The notes under the pieces are model-generated. The model made no database searches and was not told where the DNA came from. It saw nothing but the letters and a program-made list of their open reading frames with translations. From Azospirillum griseum (GTDB lineage Bacteria; Pseudomonadota; Alphaproteobacteria; Azospirillales; Azospirillaceae), in the NCBI RefSeq assembly GCF_003966125.1, contig NZ_RXMA01000001.1, positions 147,560 to 211,559 on the forward strand: 64,000 nt of DNA. The letters are read 5' to 3'. How positions within the stretch are numbered: position 1 is the stretch's first letter; each line of letters starts with the position of its first letter. The translations under genes were made by a program, and so were the position numbers. Below, piece after piece: positions 53,819 through 62,691 of the stretch.

Positions 53819-55025
53819 TCCACAGCGCGGTCAGATCGTCGGCCAACGGGCGCGGCATGCTGGTGAAATAGCGTTCCAGCAATTGCCGCAACGGCCCGCC
53901 TTCCAGGTCGGCGTCCTCGTCCAGCCCGCTGACCAGATCCACCACCCCCTGATAGCCGAAAATCTGCCCCTCCCAGTCGCGCGCCTCGAACAGCGCGTCG
54001 CTGAACAGGAACAGGAAGGACCCCGGTGGGAACGCCATCGCGCGGTTGCGGTAACTCGCCTTGGGTGACACGCCCAACGGCAGGCCGACGCTGGCCCCGA
54101 CCTCCAGCCCGCCGTCGGGCCGCCCGATGATCGGTTTGGGCGCACCCGCCGTGGCGTAGACCACGGTCCCGGCCCGCACATCGATCACCGCGTAGATCAT
54201 GGTGGCGAATTGGGTCTCGGGCAGCAGCCCCACCAGCAACCCGTTGATGGCGGCCAGGGTTTCCGCCGGATCGTCGCCGGGCAGCGCGATCTTGGTCAGC
54301 AGCGCGTGCAGACGGAAGGTGTTGAGCGCCGCCGCCACACCATGGCCGGTGAAATCGCACAGGAAGACGGCGAAACGGTGGTCGTCGAGGGCGCGCGCGC
54401 CCCAGATGTCGCCGCCCAGTTCCGAACTCGATTCAAAATGGCTGTCGAGCCGGATGGCGTAGCGCCGCTCCAGCCCGCCGCACTCCGCCAGCGTCGGCAG
54501 CAGATCAAGCTGCATGTCGCGCGCCAGCGTCATCCGCTGCACGGCCCCCGTGTGGTAGGTCTGGAGGCTGCCGATCACCGCCTGAAGCGACCGGTTGAGC
54601 GCGCGGTTTTCCAGATGCACCCGCAGGCGCGCCGCCAGTTCCGGCCGTGTCACCGGGCGGGGGATGAGGTCGGTCGCCCCCGCCTTCATCAAGGCCAGCC
54701 GCTCCCCCGCCCCGGCAAAACGGCCCAGCACCAGGATCGGCGCGTCGCGCATGCCGGGCAGCGCGCGCAGCCGCGCCAGCAGGTCCAGCCCGTCGGTCAG
54801 GATGCCCAGATGCAGCACCAGCAGATCGGGGGCACCTTGGGCCACCATCGCCAGCAGCGTGTCGGTGTCCTGCGCCACATCCATCGCCCGCACGCCGATG
54901 GTGCTCAACGCCGCGCGCAGCACCGCCAAAGCGGGCGGGCGGGGATGGGCAATCAGGACCCGCTGCCCCCCCACCGCGCGGGCGGCGTCGGGCGCAGCGG
55001 CGGCGGCGGTGCGGTCAGAACTCAC
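53781..55025 (-). CDS. PP2C-type phosphatase with degenerate receiver domain
   Basis: A 414-residue protein. The N-terminal receiver-like domain (20-140) has lost its phospho-site: Ala26-His27 in place of the acidic pair, His72 (LLVLHLGILTDG) in place of the phospho-Asp, Gly101 in place of the Thr/Ser and Arg123 in place of the Lys. The C-terminal part (about 185-405) is a SpoIIE/RsbU-type PP2C with GGDIWGARALDDHRF, LCDFTGHGVAAAL, FSDALFEA and DDLTALWI metal-binding Asp residues. It would dephosphorylate the STAS protein encoded upstream, with which it overlaps by 11 bp. The start is a GTG. It is probably not controlled by phosphorylation of its own receiver. Confidence 0.92.
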   Translation of the reverse strand: MSSDRTAAAAAPDAARAVGGQRVLIAHPRPPALAVLRAALSTIGVRAMDVAQDTDTLLAMVAQGAPDLLVLHLGILTDGLDLLARLRALPGMRDAPILVLGRFAGAGERLALMKAGATDLIPRPVTRPELAARLRVHLENRALNRSLQAVIGSLQTYHTGAVQRMTLARDMQLDLLPTLAECGGLERRYAIRLDSHFESSSELGGDIWGARALDDHRFAVFLCDFTGHGVAAALNTFRLHALLTKIALPGDDPAETLAAINGLLVGLLPETQFATMIYAVIDVRAGTVVYATAGAPKPIIGRPDGGLEVGASVGLPLGVSPKASYRNRAMAFPPGSFLFLFSDALFEARDWEGQIFGYQGVVDLVSGLDEDADLEGGPLRQLLERYFTSMPRPLADDLTALWISRRPDPPGDPD

Positions 55026-55320
55026 AGGGGATGATCGTGTGGAATTCGGAGATTTCGATCATGTCGCGGACCTGCCCGCGCGGGTGCTTCATCTTCAACT
55101 GCACCGACACACGGTTCCCGGCGTTGTTCGCCAGCACCAACAACCCCAGCCCCGCCGAATCGATGAAATCCAGACCGCCAAGATTCAGCACGCATTCGAC
55201 GATGCCGTCCTTTTCCATGCCGTCGATGATCTGGCGAAAGGCGTCGTTGGCCTCAAAGGTCAGTTGCCCGCGCAATTCCACCTCGCGGACCCCGGCCTGA
55301 TCGCGAACCGTGTAGTTCAT
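55015..55320 (-). CDS. STAS-domain anti-sigma-factor antagonist-like protein
   Basis: A 101-residue protein that is a single STAS domain like RsbV/HsbA: VREVELRGQLTFEAND at the start, then VLNLGGLDFIDSAGLGLLV with the conserved phosphorylatable Ser55. It is the natural substrate pair of the receiver-HATPase kinase and the PP2C phosphatase. The frame is open upstream, but the ATG at 55320 (MNYTVRDQAG) is the likely start. The diguanylate-cyclase gene ends 168 bp upstream on the same strand, so an operon with it is possible but not certain. Confidence 0.92.
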   Translation of the reverse strand: MNYTVRDQAGVREVELRGQLTFEANDAFRQIIDGMEKDGIVECVLNLGGLDFIDSAGLGLLVLANNAGNRVSVQLKMKHPRGQVRDMIEISEFHTIIPCEF

Positions 55321-55488
55321 ACCCCACCCACTTCCCTCGGATCCGATGCAAACGCGCACACCAAAGGATGAACAGGGTATCAGAACATGTCCATGAAAAC
55401 GATGAAAACAGGGGCGCGCACAACCGCCCCCGATGGCGGTGGCCCCGATGGCGGTAGGGCGCAACGGCCGACCCGGCTCCGACCACCA

Positions 55489-57108
55489 TCAGACGGATTG
55501 CATGCCCGGTTCATACACGACCACGCGGTTCCGCCCTTCCCGCTTGGCGCGGTACAGCGCCAGATCGGCGCGGTGGATCGCCTTCTCCAGCGTGTCGGAC
55601 GCCCCTTCCAGCCCGGCAATGCCGATGCTGGTGGTCAGATGGAACGTGGTTCCGGGGGCCGGGATCGCCATCCGGGCCAGATTGCGCCGCACCCGTTCGG
55701 CCACCACGCGGGTTTCGTCGGCGGTGGCGCCCGGCAGGACAACGACAAACTCCTCCCCGCCCAGTCGCCCCAACAGGTCATACTCGCGCAGGATCGCCTG
55801 ACAGCCGCCCGCCACCATCCGCAACGCGTCATCGCCGGTGGCGTGGCCGTAGGTGTCGTTGATCTTCTTGAAGTGATCGACGTCGAGCACGAACACCGCC
55901 AACGGTTCATGAAAGCGGTGGGCACGGGCCAATTGCTGGCGCGCCAGCTCCATGAAGGAACGCCGGTTGTGGATGCCGGTCAGCGGATCGCGCGACGCCA
56001 TGTCGCGCAACGCCTCTTCCATGTTGCGGCGTTCGGTGTAGTCGTAAATCCAGGCGAGGTTGACCGGCGCGCCTTGAATCACCGCCTGATTGACGGTGAA
56101 CAGCGTCCAGAAGGGCGACCCGTCGGCCTTTTTGAACTGGACCTCCATGTTCACGACCGCGCCGTTGCCGCGCAGCCGTTCCAGAACCCGTTGGCGCTGG
56201 TGGTCGTCCAGATAGTAATCGCGCGCCCGGCTGCCGATGAGCTGGTCGCGCGACAGGCCGATCAACTCGGCAAAGCGGGTGTTGACGAAGACGATGCGCC
56301 CGTCGTCGCGGCGGGACACCGACACGCCGATCGGGCTTTGCTCCAGAATGGCTTCCAGCCGCGCCTCGTAGGGCTGTGATTCGGTCAGGTCGTGCACCAC
56401 GCCGACGATGCCGCCCGGCGCACCCAGACCATCGCGGTAGGACGCCTTGGACAGATCGATCAGGCGCAGGTTGCCATCGGCCAACGGAACCGCCTCCTCG
56501 TACCGTGTGGCCGCGTCGGTTCCCAGCAGCAGGCGGTCCTGTTCGACATGGGCCTGCGCCACCCCCGACCGCATCATGGCGAAGGAGGTCTTGCCGAGAA
56601 GCGCCTCCCGCATCAGGCCGGTGTAGCGTTCGAACGCCTGGTTGCAGGCGGTGAACACCCCCTGGGCGTCCTTGATGAAGGTCGGGACCGGCAAAATCTC
56701 GAACAGCGCGTCCAACTGCGCGACACGGCCTTGCAGAGCGATTTCGCGGCGCACCTGGGCGTCGACATCGGTGAACAGGTGCAGACGCAGCGCCTCTCCC
56801 GCCGGGCCGTCCACCGGCTGGATCGTCTCGGCAAACCAGCGCTCCGCCCCGTTCCGGTCGCGCAGCGCCCGCAAGCCGGGGCGCTCGCCCCCACCGGTTC
56901 CGTGGAACGACTCCAGCGGGCGGCCCAGAAGGTCCGGATCGGCAAGGCCAAGATGGGTGCGCAGCGCGCCGTTGACGTAACGGATCACGCCCGTGGCGGA
57001 CGCCACGCACGCGCAAATCGGCAGATCGTCGTACACGCGCCACAGATCGCGCCGCGCGTCACCGCACCCACCCTCAACAGTCGCCACACCATGACCCACT
57101 TTCACCAT
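55489..57108 (-). CDS. PAS-PAS-PAS-GGDEF diguanylate cyclase
   Basis: A 539-residue soluble c-di-GMP synthase. Three PAS-like domains (about 20-130, 140-255, 260-375; the third opens LEAILEQSPIGVSVSRRDDG) precede a GGDEF domain: MASRDPLTGIHNRRSF at its start, DVDHFKKINDTYGHATGDDALR, and the active-site motif LGGEEFVVVLPG. An allosteric I-site RxxD (REYD) stands five residues before the GGEEF. The ATG at 57108 is used because the DNA upstream is AT-rich and looks non-coding; an ATG at 57183 is possible. It is upstream of the STAS and phosphatase genes on the same strand. Confidence 0.93.
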   Translation of the reverse strand: MVKVGHGVATVEGGCGDARRDLWRVYDDLPICACVASATGVIRYVNGALRTHLGLADPDLLGRPLESFHGTGGGERPGLRALRDRNGAERWFAETIQPVDGPAGEALRLHLFTDVDAQVRREIALQGRVAQLDALFEILPVPTFIKDAQGVFTACNQAFERYTGLMREALLGKTSFAMMRSGVAQAHVEQDRLLLGTDAATRYEEAVPLADGNLRLIDLSKASYRDGLGAPGGIVGVVHDLTESQPYEARLEAILEQSPIGVSVSRRDDGRIVFVNTRFAELIGLSRDQLIGSRARDYYLDDHQRQRVLERLRGNGAVVNMEVQFKKADGSPFWTLFTVNQAVIQGAPVNLAWIYDYTERRNMEEALRDMASRDPLTGIHNRRSFMELARQQLARAHRFHEPLAVFVLDVDHFKKINDTYGHATGDDALRMVAGGCQAILREYDLLGRLGGEEFVVVLPGATADETRVVAERVRRNLARMAIPAPGTTFHLTTSIGIAGLEGASDTLEKAIHRADLALYRAKREGRNRVVVYEPGMQSV

Positions 57109-57226
57109 AGGGGTGAGTGTCCCACAAAATATTATTGCTCCGCAATGATGGTATTTGACAAATATTGTTTGCTGTCCAACCATCGCCCCAACCAATCGTT
57201 GGCGCGACTCCAAATCCCCTGATTGT
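57109..57226 (-). promoter_or_regulatory. AT-rich promoter region of the diguanylate-cyclase gene
   Basis: Around 120 bp clearly poorer in GC than the rest of the window, between cobC and the diguanylate-cyclase gene. On the minus strand it contains TTGTCA near 57160 and a TAATAT-like box near the start codon. A short perfect stem-loop, ATTGC-TCC-GCAAT, lies in the middle. The spacing of boxes is not ideal, so the exact promoter is unsure. Confidence 0.4.
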
Positions 57227-58345
57227 TCAAGGGGCTGACGGATTTTCACGTTTCAGAACGCGGTCGCAGGCCTCGGTCAGCCGCTGGGCCGACGCCGCGT
57301 CGGGTGGCAGGCCCAACCGCAACCACTCCGCCTGACGCTCGAATCGGCGGACCAGGAGTCCCGCCGCGCCCAGCCCCCGGTACAACGCCGCCGCGCGATG
57401 GTCAACCACCAGGCGGAACAGACTGGTTCCCCCCACCACCCGCAACCCCAGCGCCGCCAGCCGCGCGTCCAGCGCCGCCGCCGCGTCGGCCAGCCGTTGG
57501 CGGGTGGCCACAGCCCACGCCGCATCGGACAAGGCGGCGGTCGCCACCACCAGCCCCGGTCCCGACACCGCCCATGGCCCGATGGCCGCCCGCAGCGCCG
57601 CCGCCAGCGGCTCCGCGCACAACGCGATGCCCAGGCGCAGCCCCGCCAGCCCATAGAATTTGCCGAAGGAGCGCAGCACGATCAGCCCCGGTTGATCGGT
57701 ATGCCCCGCGACGCTGGCCACCGGATCGGCGTCGGCGAACGCCTCGTCCACCACCAGCCACCCGCCGCGCGCCGCCTGCCGCTCCGCCAGCGCCAGCAGA
57801 TCGGCCACCGGATGCACCCGGCCATCGGGGTTGTTCGGGTTGACAACGACGATCACCGCCGCCCCCGCCGCGTCGGCGTCCGCCAGCGTCGCCACCTCCC
57901 CCACCCGGTGCCCGGCCGCGGCCCAACAGGCCGCGTGCTCGGCGTAGGTCGGAGTCACCACCACCACCCGCCCCGGCGGACGCAGGCGCGGCAGCAGTTG
58001 AATCAACGCCTGCGAGCCGGACGCCGCCGCCACATGATGGGCCGAGGGCGCGCCGTAGCAGGACGCCGCCGCCGCCCGCAACCCGGCCTCCGCCCCGCGC
58101 GCGGGCAAACGGTTCCAGGCGTCGGCGGGAATCGGCGGCAGCGGATAGGGCCAGGGGTTGATCCCGGTGGACAGATCGATCCAAGGCAGCGGCGCGGTGG
58201 GGAAAGCCGCGCGCGCGCCGTCCAGATCGCCGCCATGCAGAATCCCCGGCCCGGCCCGGCCCAAGTCCACACCGGTGTCCGCACCCGTGCCGAGGCCCGC
58301 GCCCGCGCCGTCTGTCCCCTTGGTTGCCGTCCTGCTTTCGGCCAT
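57227..58345 (-). CDS. cobC: L-threonine-O-3-phosphate decarboxylase (cobalamin side chain)
   Basis: A 372-residue class-I PLP aminotransferase-fold enzyme that makes (R)-1-aminopropan-2-yl phosphate for the nucleotide loop of cobalamin (CobC in Pseudomonas naming, CobD in Salmonella). Visible are GILHGGDLDGARAAFP, the PLP-ring contact VNPNNPDGR and the PLP lysine in LRSFGKFYGLAGLRLG. The ATG at 58345 with GGGG before it is chosen over an ATG four codons (58357) and a GTG (58366) upstream; the N-terminal 30 residues are Gly-rich spacer. It diverges from cbiB, the enzyme using its product. Confidence 0.9.
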   Translation of the reverse strand: MAESRTATKGTDGAGAGLGTGADTGVDLGRAGPGILHGGDLDGARAAFPTAPLPWIDLSTGINPWPYPLPPIPADAWNRLPARGAEAGLRAAAASCYGAPSAHHVAAASGSQALIQLLPRLRPPGRVVVVTPTYAEHAACWAAAGHRVGEVATLADADAAGAAVIVVVNPNNPDGRVHPVADLLALAERQAARGGWLVVDEAFADADPVASVAGHTDQPGLIVLRSFGKFYGLAGLRLGIALCAEPLAAALRAAIGPWAVSGPGLVVATAALSDAAWAVATRQRLADAAAALDARLAALGLRVVGGTSLFRLVVDHRAAALYRGLGAAGLLVRRFERQAEWLRLGLPPDAASAQRLTEACDRVLKRENPSAP

Positions 58346-58415
58346 GATCCCCGCCATTGCACCCACCCATCCCCGCGCCGCCGGACCGGCGCCTTTGCCA
58401 GAAAGCCCGCCGCCC

Positions 58416-59381
58416 GTGTCTGCCTTTCACCCTGTATTGCTCGCCACAGCGCTGCTTGTCGAGGCGGCGGTCGGTTTTCCCGATGCGCTGTACGCGCGCA
58501 TCCGCCATCCGGTGGTGTGGATCGGCGCGCTGATTTCCCATTTGGACCGCGCGCTGAACCGGGAGACGGACTCCTTTGACCGCCGCAAGGCGTCGGGCGC
58601 GCTGGCGCTGCTGGCGCTGCTGCTGGTCGTCGGCGGCACGGCGGCGGCGGTCGCCGGGCTGTGCCGGGCGCTGCCGCTGGGTTGGCTGCTGGAAGCGGCC
58701 CTGGCCTCCACCCTGCTGGCGCAACGCAGCCTGCACGAGCATGTCGCCGCCGTGGCCGAGGGATTCCGCAAAGGCGGCCTGGACGGCGGACGGGAGGCGG
58801 TGTCGCGCATCGTCGGGCGCAACCCGGCCAGCCTGGACGAACCGGCGGTCTGCCGCGCCGCCATCGAAAGCCTTGCGGAGAATTTTTCCGACGGCATCGT
58901 CGCCCCGGCCTTTTGGCTGCTGGTGGGCGGGCTGCCCGGCATCGCGCTCTACAAGGCGATCAACACCGCCGACAGCATGATCGGCCACCGCACCCCGCGC
59001 CACGAGGCGTTCGGCTGGGCCGCCGCCCGGCTGGACGATCTGGTCAATCTGCCGGGGTCGCGCCTGACCGCGCTGCTGCTGGTCGCCGCCGCCCGCCGCA
59101 TCAGCGCCGACGCGGCGGCGCGGGCCTGGACGGCGGTGCGCCGCGACGCCCACCGCCACCGCTCCCCCAACGCCGGATGGCCGGAAGCGGCGATGGCCGG
59201 GGCGCTGGATCTGCGGCTGGGCGGCCCGCGCGTGTACGGGGCCACCCGGATCGAGGATGTGTGGTTGGGCAGCGGGCGCACCGCCGCCACCCCGGCCGAC
59301 ATCGATTCGGGCCTGCGCCTCTACCGTCTGGCCTGCCTGCTGCTGGGCGGCGGGGCGGTGGTGCTGGCGGTGGTGGGTTGA
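58416..59381 (+). CDS. cbiB: Adenosylcobinamide-phosphate synthase CbiB
   Basis: A 321-residue integral membrane enzyme that attaches the aminopropanol phosphate made by CobC to adenosylcobyric acid (CbiB in Salmonella naming, CobD in Pseudomonas naming). Four to five membrane helices are visible (LLATALLVEAAVGF, GALALLALLLVVGGTAAAVAG and others). Signature segments include RHPVVWIGALI, ESLAENFSDGIVAPAFW and NTADSMIGHRTPRH. GTG at 58416 gives the family length; an ATG at 58344 would add 24 Pro-rich residues and overlap the divergent cobC start. Confidence 0.92.
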   Translation: MSAFHPVLLATALLVEAAVGFPDALYARIRHPVVWIGALISHLDRALNRETDSFDRRKASGALALLALLLVVGGTAAAVAGLCRALPLGWLLEAALASTLLAQRSLHEHVAAVAEGFRKGGLDGGREAVSRIVGRNPASLDEPAVCRAAIESLAENFSDGIVAPAFWLLVGGLPGIALYKAINTADSMIGHRTPRHEAFGWAAARLDDLVNLPGSRLTALLLVAAARRISADAAARAWTAVRRDAHRHRSPNAGWPEAAMAGALDLRLGGPRVYGATRIEDVWLGSGRTAATPADIDSGLRLYRLACLLLGGGAVVLAVVG

Positions 59382-59415
59382 ATCCGGTTCCGAAACGACG
59401 TTCTGTAAACGCTGC

Positions 59416-60903
59416 TCATTCCGCTGTCGCAAGAAACGCGTCGATGTCCATTTCCCGCTCCAGACGGTCGGCGATGGCGTTGAGCGCGTCCTCCACCGCC
59501 GCGTCATAGGACAGGCCGGACACCCGTCCGCCCAACCCGGACAGGCAGGCGGCACGGAAACCGTCGGCGGTGAACAGGCCGTGCAGATAGCAGCCCTGCA
59601 CCCGCCCGTCGGTGGAGGTGGCACCATCGCTGGTCCCGCCGTCCAGATCGAGCATTGGGCGGGCGCAATCCGGCCCCTGCGTGCGGCCCATGTGCATCTC
59701 ATAGCCGGACACCGCCGCGCCGGTCGCGCGCTCCACCCCGCGCGCCTCCTCCAGCACCTTCGGCCCCTTCAGCACCGTGTCGACGGCGAGCAGCCCCAGC
59801 CCGGCGGCCTCGCCCGGCGGTCCTTCGATGCCGTCGGGGTCGGCGATGGTCCGACCCAGCATCTGATAGCCGCCGCAAATGCCCAAAATCCGCCCACCGC
59901 GCCGGGCGTGGGCCAACAGGTCGATGTCCCAGCCCTGCGCGCGCAGAAAGGCCAGATCGGCGATGGTCGCCTTGGTCCCCGGCAGGATGACCAGATCGGC
60001 GGCGGGCAGCGGACGGCCCGGCGGGACCATCATCAGTTCGACCCCCGGTTCCTGCGCCAGCGGATCGAAATCGTCGAAATTGGCGATGCGCGACAGCATC
60101 GGGACCGCCACCCGCAGCGCGCCGCCGCCAGCCTCGCCTCGCGTCCGGGGGCGGTCGAGCGCCACCGCGTCCTCGGCGGGCAGAGTCGCCGCTTCCTTCA
60201 GCCAGGGAACCACGCCGAAGCTGGGCCAACCGGTGCGATCGGTGATGACGCGCAGGCCGGAATCGAACAGGCGGACGTCACCCCGGAATTTGTTGATGAC
60301 ATAGCCCTTGATCCGCGCCCGCTCCTCCTCCGGCAACAGGGCGTGGGTGCCGACGAGGCTGGCGATCACCCCGCCACGGTCGATGTCGCCGACCAGCACC
60401 ACCGGAACCCCGGCGGCGGTGGCAAAGCCCATGTTGGCGATGTCGCCCGCGCGCAGATTGACCTCCGCCGGGCTGCCCGCCCCCTCCACCACCACGATGT
60501 CGGCCTCGGCGCGCAACCGCGCGAAGCTGTCGAGCACGGTGCCGAGCCATTCGCGCTTGCGCGCCTGATAATCGGCGGCCCGCGCGGTCCCCACCACGAC
60601 GCCGCGCACGACGATTTGCGAGCCAACATCCGACTGCGGCTTCAGCAGCACCGGATTCATGTGGACGGTCGGGGCGACGCCGCAGGCCCGCGCCTGCAAC
60701 GCCTGCGCCCGCCCGATCTCCCCGCCGTCGGCGGTGACGGCGGCGTTGTTGGACATGTTTTGCGGCTTGAACGGCCGGACGGACAGGCCGCGCCGGGTCA
60801 GCGCCCGGCACAGCCCGGCCACCAGCAGCGATTTGCCAACGTCCGACCCGGTCCCCTGGAGCATGATGGCGCGCCCCGGTCTGGCCCCAGCGGGTGTGAC
60901 CAT
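59416..60903 (-). CDS. cobQ: Cobyric acid synthase
   Basis: A 495-residue glutamine-dependent amidotransferase that amidates four side chains of adenosylcobyrinic diamide to give cobyric acid. The N-terminal BioD-like ATPase domain has [19 protein letters not shown] and [10 protein letters not shown]; the C-terminal glutaminase domain has [10 protein letters not shown] with the nucleophile Cys and YEMHMGRT. It begins at the ATG at 60903, 2 bp after the cobO stop, and the frame is open further up. It converges on cbiB. Confidence 0.96.
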   Translation of the reverse strand: MVTPAGARPGRAIMLQGTGSDVGKSLLVAGLCRALTRRGLSVRPFKPQNMSNNAAVTADGGEIGRAQALQARACGVAPTVHMNPVLLKPQSDVGSQIVVRGVVVGTARAADYQARKREWLGTVLDSFARLRAEADIVVVEGAGSPAEVNLRAGDIANMGFATAAGVPVVLVGDIDRGGVIASLVGTHALLPEEERARIKGYVINKFRGDVRLFDSGLRVITDRTGWPSFGVVPWLKEAATLPAEDAVALDRPRTRGEAGGGALRVAVPMLSRIANFDDFDPLAQEPGVELMMVPPGRPLPAADLVILPGTKATIADLAFLRAQGWDIDLLAHARRGGRILGICGGYQMLGRTIADPDGIEGPPGEAAGLGLLAVDTVLKGPKVLEEARGVERATGAAVSGYEMHMGRTQGPDCARPMLDLDGGTSDGATSTDGRVQGCYLHGLFTADGFRAACLSGLGGRVSGLSYDAAVEDALNAIADRLEREMDIDAFLATAE

Positions 60904-60905
60904 GC

Positions 60906-61529
60906 TCAGAACTCGATCCCGGCCTGGGCCTTGATCCCGGCCTCGAACGGGTGTTTGACCAGCGTCATGTCGGTGACGAGGTCGGCGGCGGCGATCAGTT
61001 CCGGCTTGGCGTTGCGCCCGGTGACGCAGACGTGCAGGTCGGGCCGCCGCGCGGCAAACACCGCCAGCACCTCGTCCAGCGGCAGGTAATCCATGCGCAG
61101 GGCGATGTTCAGCTCGTCCAGCACGATCAGGCGGTAACGCGGGTCGTCCATCATCGCCTTGGCCTTGTCCCACGCGGCTTGCGCGGCGGCGATGTCGCGG
61201 GCGCGGTCCTGGGTGTCCCAGGTGAAGCCCTCCCCCATCGTGTAAAAATCGACCAGATCGTCGAAGCGCTCCAGCGCCACGGTTTCGCCGGTGGACCAGG
61301 CCCCCTTGACGAATTGGACCATGCCGACCCGCATGCCGTGGCCGACCGCCCGCATCATCAGCCCGAAGGCGGCGGTCGATTTGCCCTTGCCCTTGCCGGT
61401 GTGGACCATCAACAGGCCCTTCTCCATGGTCTTGGAGGCCAGGGCGCGTTCCTGCAACGCCTTGCGGCGCTTCATCTTTTCGGCGTGGCGGCGGTTGATC
61501 TCCGCCTCATCAACGGTGGGGTCGGTCAC
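60906..61529 (-). CDS. cobO: Corrinoid adenosyltransferase
   Basis: A 207-residue CobA/CobO-type (BtuR) enzyme that adds the 5'-deoxyadenosyl group to the corrinoid. The P-loop is [16 protein letters not shown]; further family segments are [30 protein letters not shown] and [13 protein letters not shown]. The GTG start at 61529 overlaps the cobU stop by 4 bp, and cobQ starts 2 bp after this stop, so cobU-cobO-cobQ is one tight operon. Confidence 0.96.
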   Translation of the reverse strand: MTDPTVDEAEINRRHAEKMKRRKALQERALASKTMEKGLLMVHTGKGKGKSTAAFGLMMRAVGHGMRVGMVQFVKGAWSTGETVALERFDDLVDFYTMGEGFTWDTQDRARDIAAAQAAWDKAKAMMDDPRYRLIVLDELNIALRMDYLPLDEVLAVFAARRPDLHVCVTGRNAKPELIAAADLVTDMTLVKHPFEAGIKAQAGIEF

Positions 61530-62074
61530 AGGGCCTGTCCTTTTGCGTAAATCGGCAGCCCCGCCACGGTCAGAACGACGCGGGGGGCGATGGCGGCGAT
61601 GGCCTGATGCAGCCGCCCGGCGTGGTCGCGGAAGCAGCGGGCCAGCGCGTTGTCCGGCACGATGCCCAAACCGACCTCGTTCGACACCAGCACCACCCGC
61701 CCCGGCAGCGTCGGCAGCAGGGCGACCAGCGCGGCGGTGTCGGCGGCGATGTCGGCGTCCTCGTCGGCGAGCAGGCGATTCGTCAGCCACAGGGTCAGGC
61801 AATCGACCAGCAGAGCGCCGCCCGCCGCCGCGTGGGCGCGCAAGGCCCCGCACAGGTCAAGCGGCTCCTCCACCGTCCGCCAGTGCGGCCCGCGATCGGT
61901 GCGGTGCTGGGCGATGCGGTCGGCCATTTCCTGGTCCCAGGCCCGCGCGGTGGCGATGTAGACGCGCGGCCCGTCCAACGCCGTGACCAGCCCCTCGGCA
62001 AAGCGGCTCTTGCCCGACCGCGCGCCGCCCAGCACCAACGTCAGGTCGGGGATCGGGGGAACAGCGGTCATCAT
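61526..62074 (-). CDS. cobU: Adenosylcobinamide kinase / guanylyltransferase
   Basis: A 182-residue bifunctional enzyme of the lower-ligand assembly pathway (CobU, or CobP in Pseudomonas naming). The Walker A is LVLGGARSGKSRFAE; other family segments are VYIATARAWDQEM, DCLTLWLTNRLLA and LVSNEVGLGIVP. ATG at 62074 (or the next codon) is the start. It heads the leftward cob operon; no cobalamin riboswitch is recognised in the roughly 95 bp between it and the upstream terminator. Confidence 0.95.
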   Translation of the reverse strand: MMTAVPPIPDLTLVLGGARSGKSRFAEGLVTALDGPRVYIATARAWDQEMADRIAQHRTDRGPHWRTVEEPLDLCGALRAHAAAGGALLVDCLTLWLTNRLLADEDADIAADTAALVALLPTLPGRVVLVSNEVGLGIVPDNALARCFRDHAGRLHQAIAAIAPRVVLTVAGLPIYAKGQAL

Positions 62075-62169
62075 GGGCAGGCGTCTCCGGCGGGCGGTGC
62101 GGGCGGATGCGGACTGTCGCAAACCCAACCCGATCCGTCAAACCCGCCACGGGGCCTTGGCCCAAACGC

Positions 62170-62196
62170 AAAAGGCCCCTTCCACCGGAAGGGGCC
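62170..62196 (-). terminator. Terminator downstream of the ribbon-helix-helix gene
   Basis: A perfect 10-bp GC-rich stem (62174-62183 with 62187-62196) with a 3-nt loop. An A run on the left (T run on the minus strand) follows. It lies 25 bp past the ribbon-helix-helix stop and separates that gene from the cob operon. Confidence 0.85.
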
Positions 62197-62221
62197 ATGC
62201 GGCAAGGCACGTGACGTGACC

Positions 62222-62500
62222 TTATTGGATCGTCGCACCGGCGGGCATCGCCCGTTCCACCGCGCGGGTCATGCCGTAGCTGTCCAGGCCACGGACCAGA
62301 CGGCGGTAATAGCCGACGATGTACACCCGCAGCGCGCCGGTCAAATGAGCCTCACCACGGGTTTGATCGATTTCCGTCAACAGGGAATGGATGGTCATGG
62401 CCCGGCGCTGGGCAATGTCCTGCGCCGCGTCCCACAATTCCGGCTCCATCCGCAAGCTGGTGCGACGGCCATCCACTTTCACATTCCGGCAAATCAGCAT
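62222..62500 (-). CDS. Ribbon-helix-helix domain protein
   Basis: A 92-residue small protein with a ribbon-helix-helix DNA-binding fold: the strand RNVKVDGRRTSLRMEPELWD followed by helices AAQDIAQRRAMTIHSLL. The family is thought to bind DNA as a dimer; the target is unknown. GGAGG lies 6 bases before the ATG. It has its own terminator and stands alone. Confidence 0.85.
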   Translation of the reverse strand: MLICRNVKVDGRRTSLRMEPELWDAAQDIAQRRAMTIHSLLTEIDQTRGEAHLTGALRVYIVGYYRRLVRGLDSYGMTRAVERAMPAGATIQ

Positions 62501-62691
62501 ATCACGCCTCCATCATCCGACACCGGATGCATACCCGCGCAATACACCCCGCCGCAGTGAAGTCTTTCACAGCCGGGCCGAAACAATGGTCAGAATACGG
62601 TTCGGTAGGGAATAGCCAAGGGCATAGGCCCTTTCTCCAAAGGCCGCGCGACACCGGACCAAAGTCGAAAAGGCGTTGAGAACCCAGCGTG

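Noticed and set aside
62075..62170. Possible cobalamin riboswitch in front of cobU
   Set aside because: A GGAGAC-x-CCTGCC-like string is present near the start codon, but the region before the upstream terminator is under 100 bp and the other conserved boxes are not visible.
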